Below are positions 63,939 to 64,000 of a stretch of DNA of 64,000 nt, in pieces. The translations under genes were made by a program, and so were the position numbers. Within the stretch, counting starts at the first letter, position 1. Every line of letters starts with the position of its first letter. Origin of the DNA: Lineus longissimus (taxonomy: Eukaryota; Nemertea; Pilidiophora; Heteronemertea; Lineidae). The notes under the pieces are model-generated. The model searched no databases, was not told the DNA's origin, and worked only from the letters and a program-made list of their open reading frames with translations. The DNA lies in the NCBI RefSeq assembly GCF_910592395.1, contig NC_088310.1, positions 25,127,491 through 25,191,490 on the forward strand. Reading direction: 5' to 3'.

Positions 63939-64000
63939 CTGAATGTAAAATAAAGTAAGGTTAAGAAAGCCCAACACTAAAATTGTATTTCATTGACTAT

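Overview
This window is nuclear DNA from an invertebrate animal. It has GT-AG introns, AATAAA poly(A) signals, minisatellites and miniature transposons, and the proteins are typical of metazoans (a cilia protein, an adenosine-receptor-like GPCR, sororin, Golgi sulfotransferases, a GH13/SLC3-type protein). I see no bacterial, organellar or viral genes. I could not fix the phylum. The 2-kb repeat element with 302-bp units and an (ACG)n tail resembles elements I associate with marine lophotrochozoans, but deuterostomes are not excluded. All gene models below were spliced by hand, and every exon junction keeps the reading frame.

Layout. 1-23.1 kb, minus strand: CFAP61, a radial-spoke/ciliary protein. 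26 coding exons and 1,232 codons are visible; the last few dozen codons lie beyond the left edge. Its intron between 8686 and 14065 contains an intact intronless adenosine-receptor-like GPCR on the opposite strand. 23.75-28.8 kb, plus strand: CRNKL1 (Crooked neck, spliceosome), complete in 12 exons and divergent from CFAP61. This is the same head-to-head pair as in human. 29.86-32.3 kb: two minisatellite fields between a 30-bp inverted repeat. 32.4-35.3 kb, plus: a long sororin (CDCA5)-like cohesin protector in 5 exons. 37.2-39.4 kb: a CpG-rich putative promoter, a mariner-type MITE, a TTAA-flanked MITE and 5' UTR exons. 39.5-46.4 kb, plus: a 2,248-residue zinc-finger protein, mostly in one 6.5-kb exon, with a CtBP-type PLDLS motif. 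48.9-50.65 kb: a highly homogeneous 83-bp tandem array (about 21 copies). 51.1-58.7 kb: two CHST15-like sulfotransferase genes, head to head. 60.2-63.9 kb, minus: the 3' part of a GH13/SLC3-type gene that lacks the catalytic nucleophile.

No single pathway joins these genes. CFAP61 and CRNKL1 probably share a bidirectional promoter. The two sulfotransferases are a divergent paralogous pair sharing most intron positions. The most unusual items are the long sororin with its FGF and C-terminal motifs, the nested GPCR with altered ERF and ECL2 residues, the single-base loss of the GH13 nucleophile, the uORF that ends on the zinc-finger start codon, and the several unrelated repeat systems.
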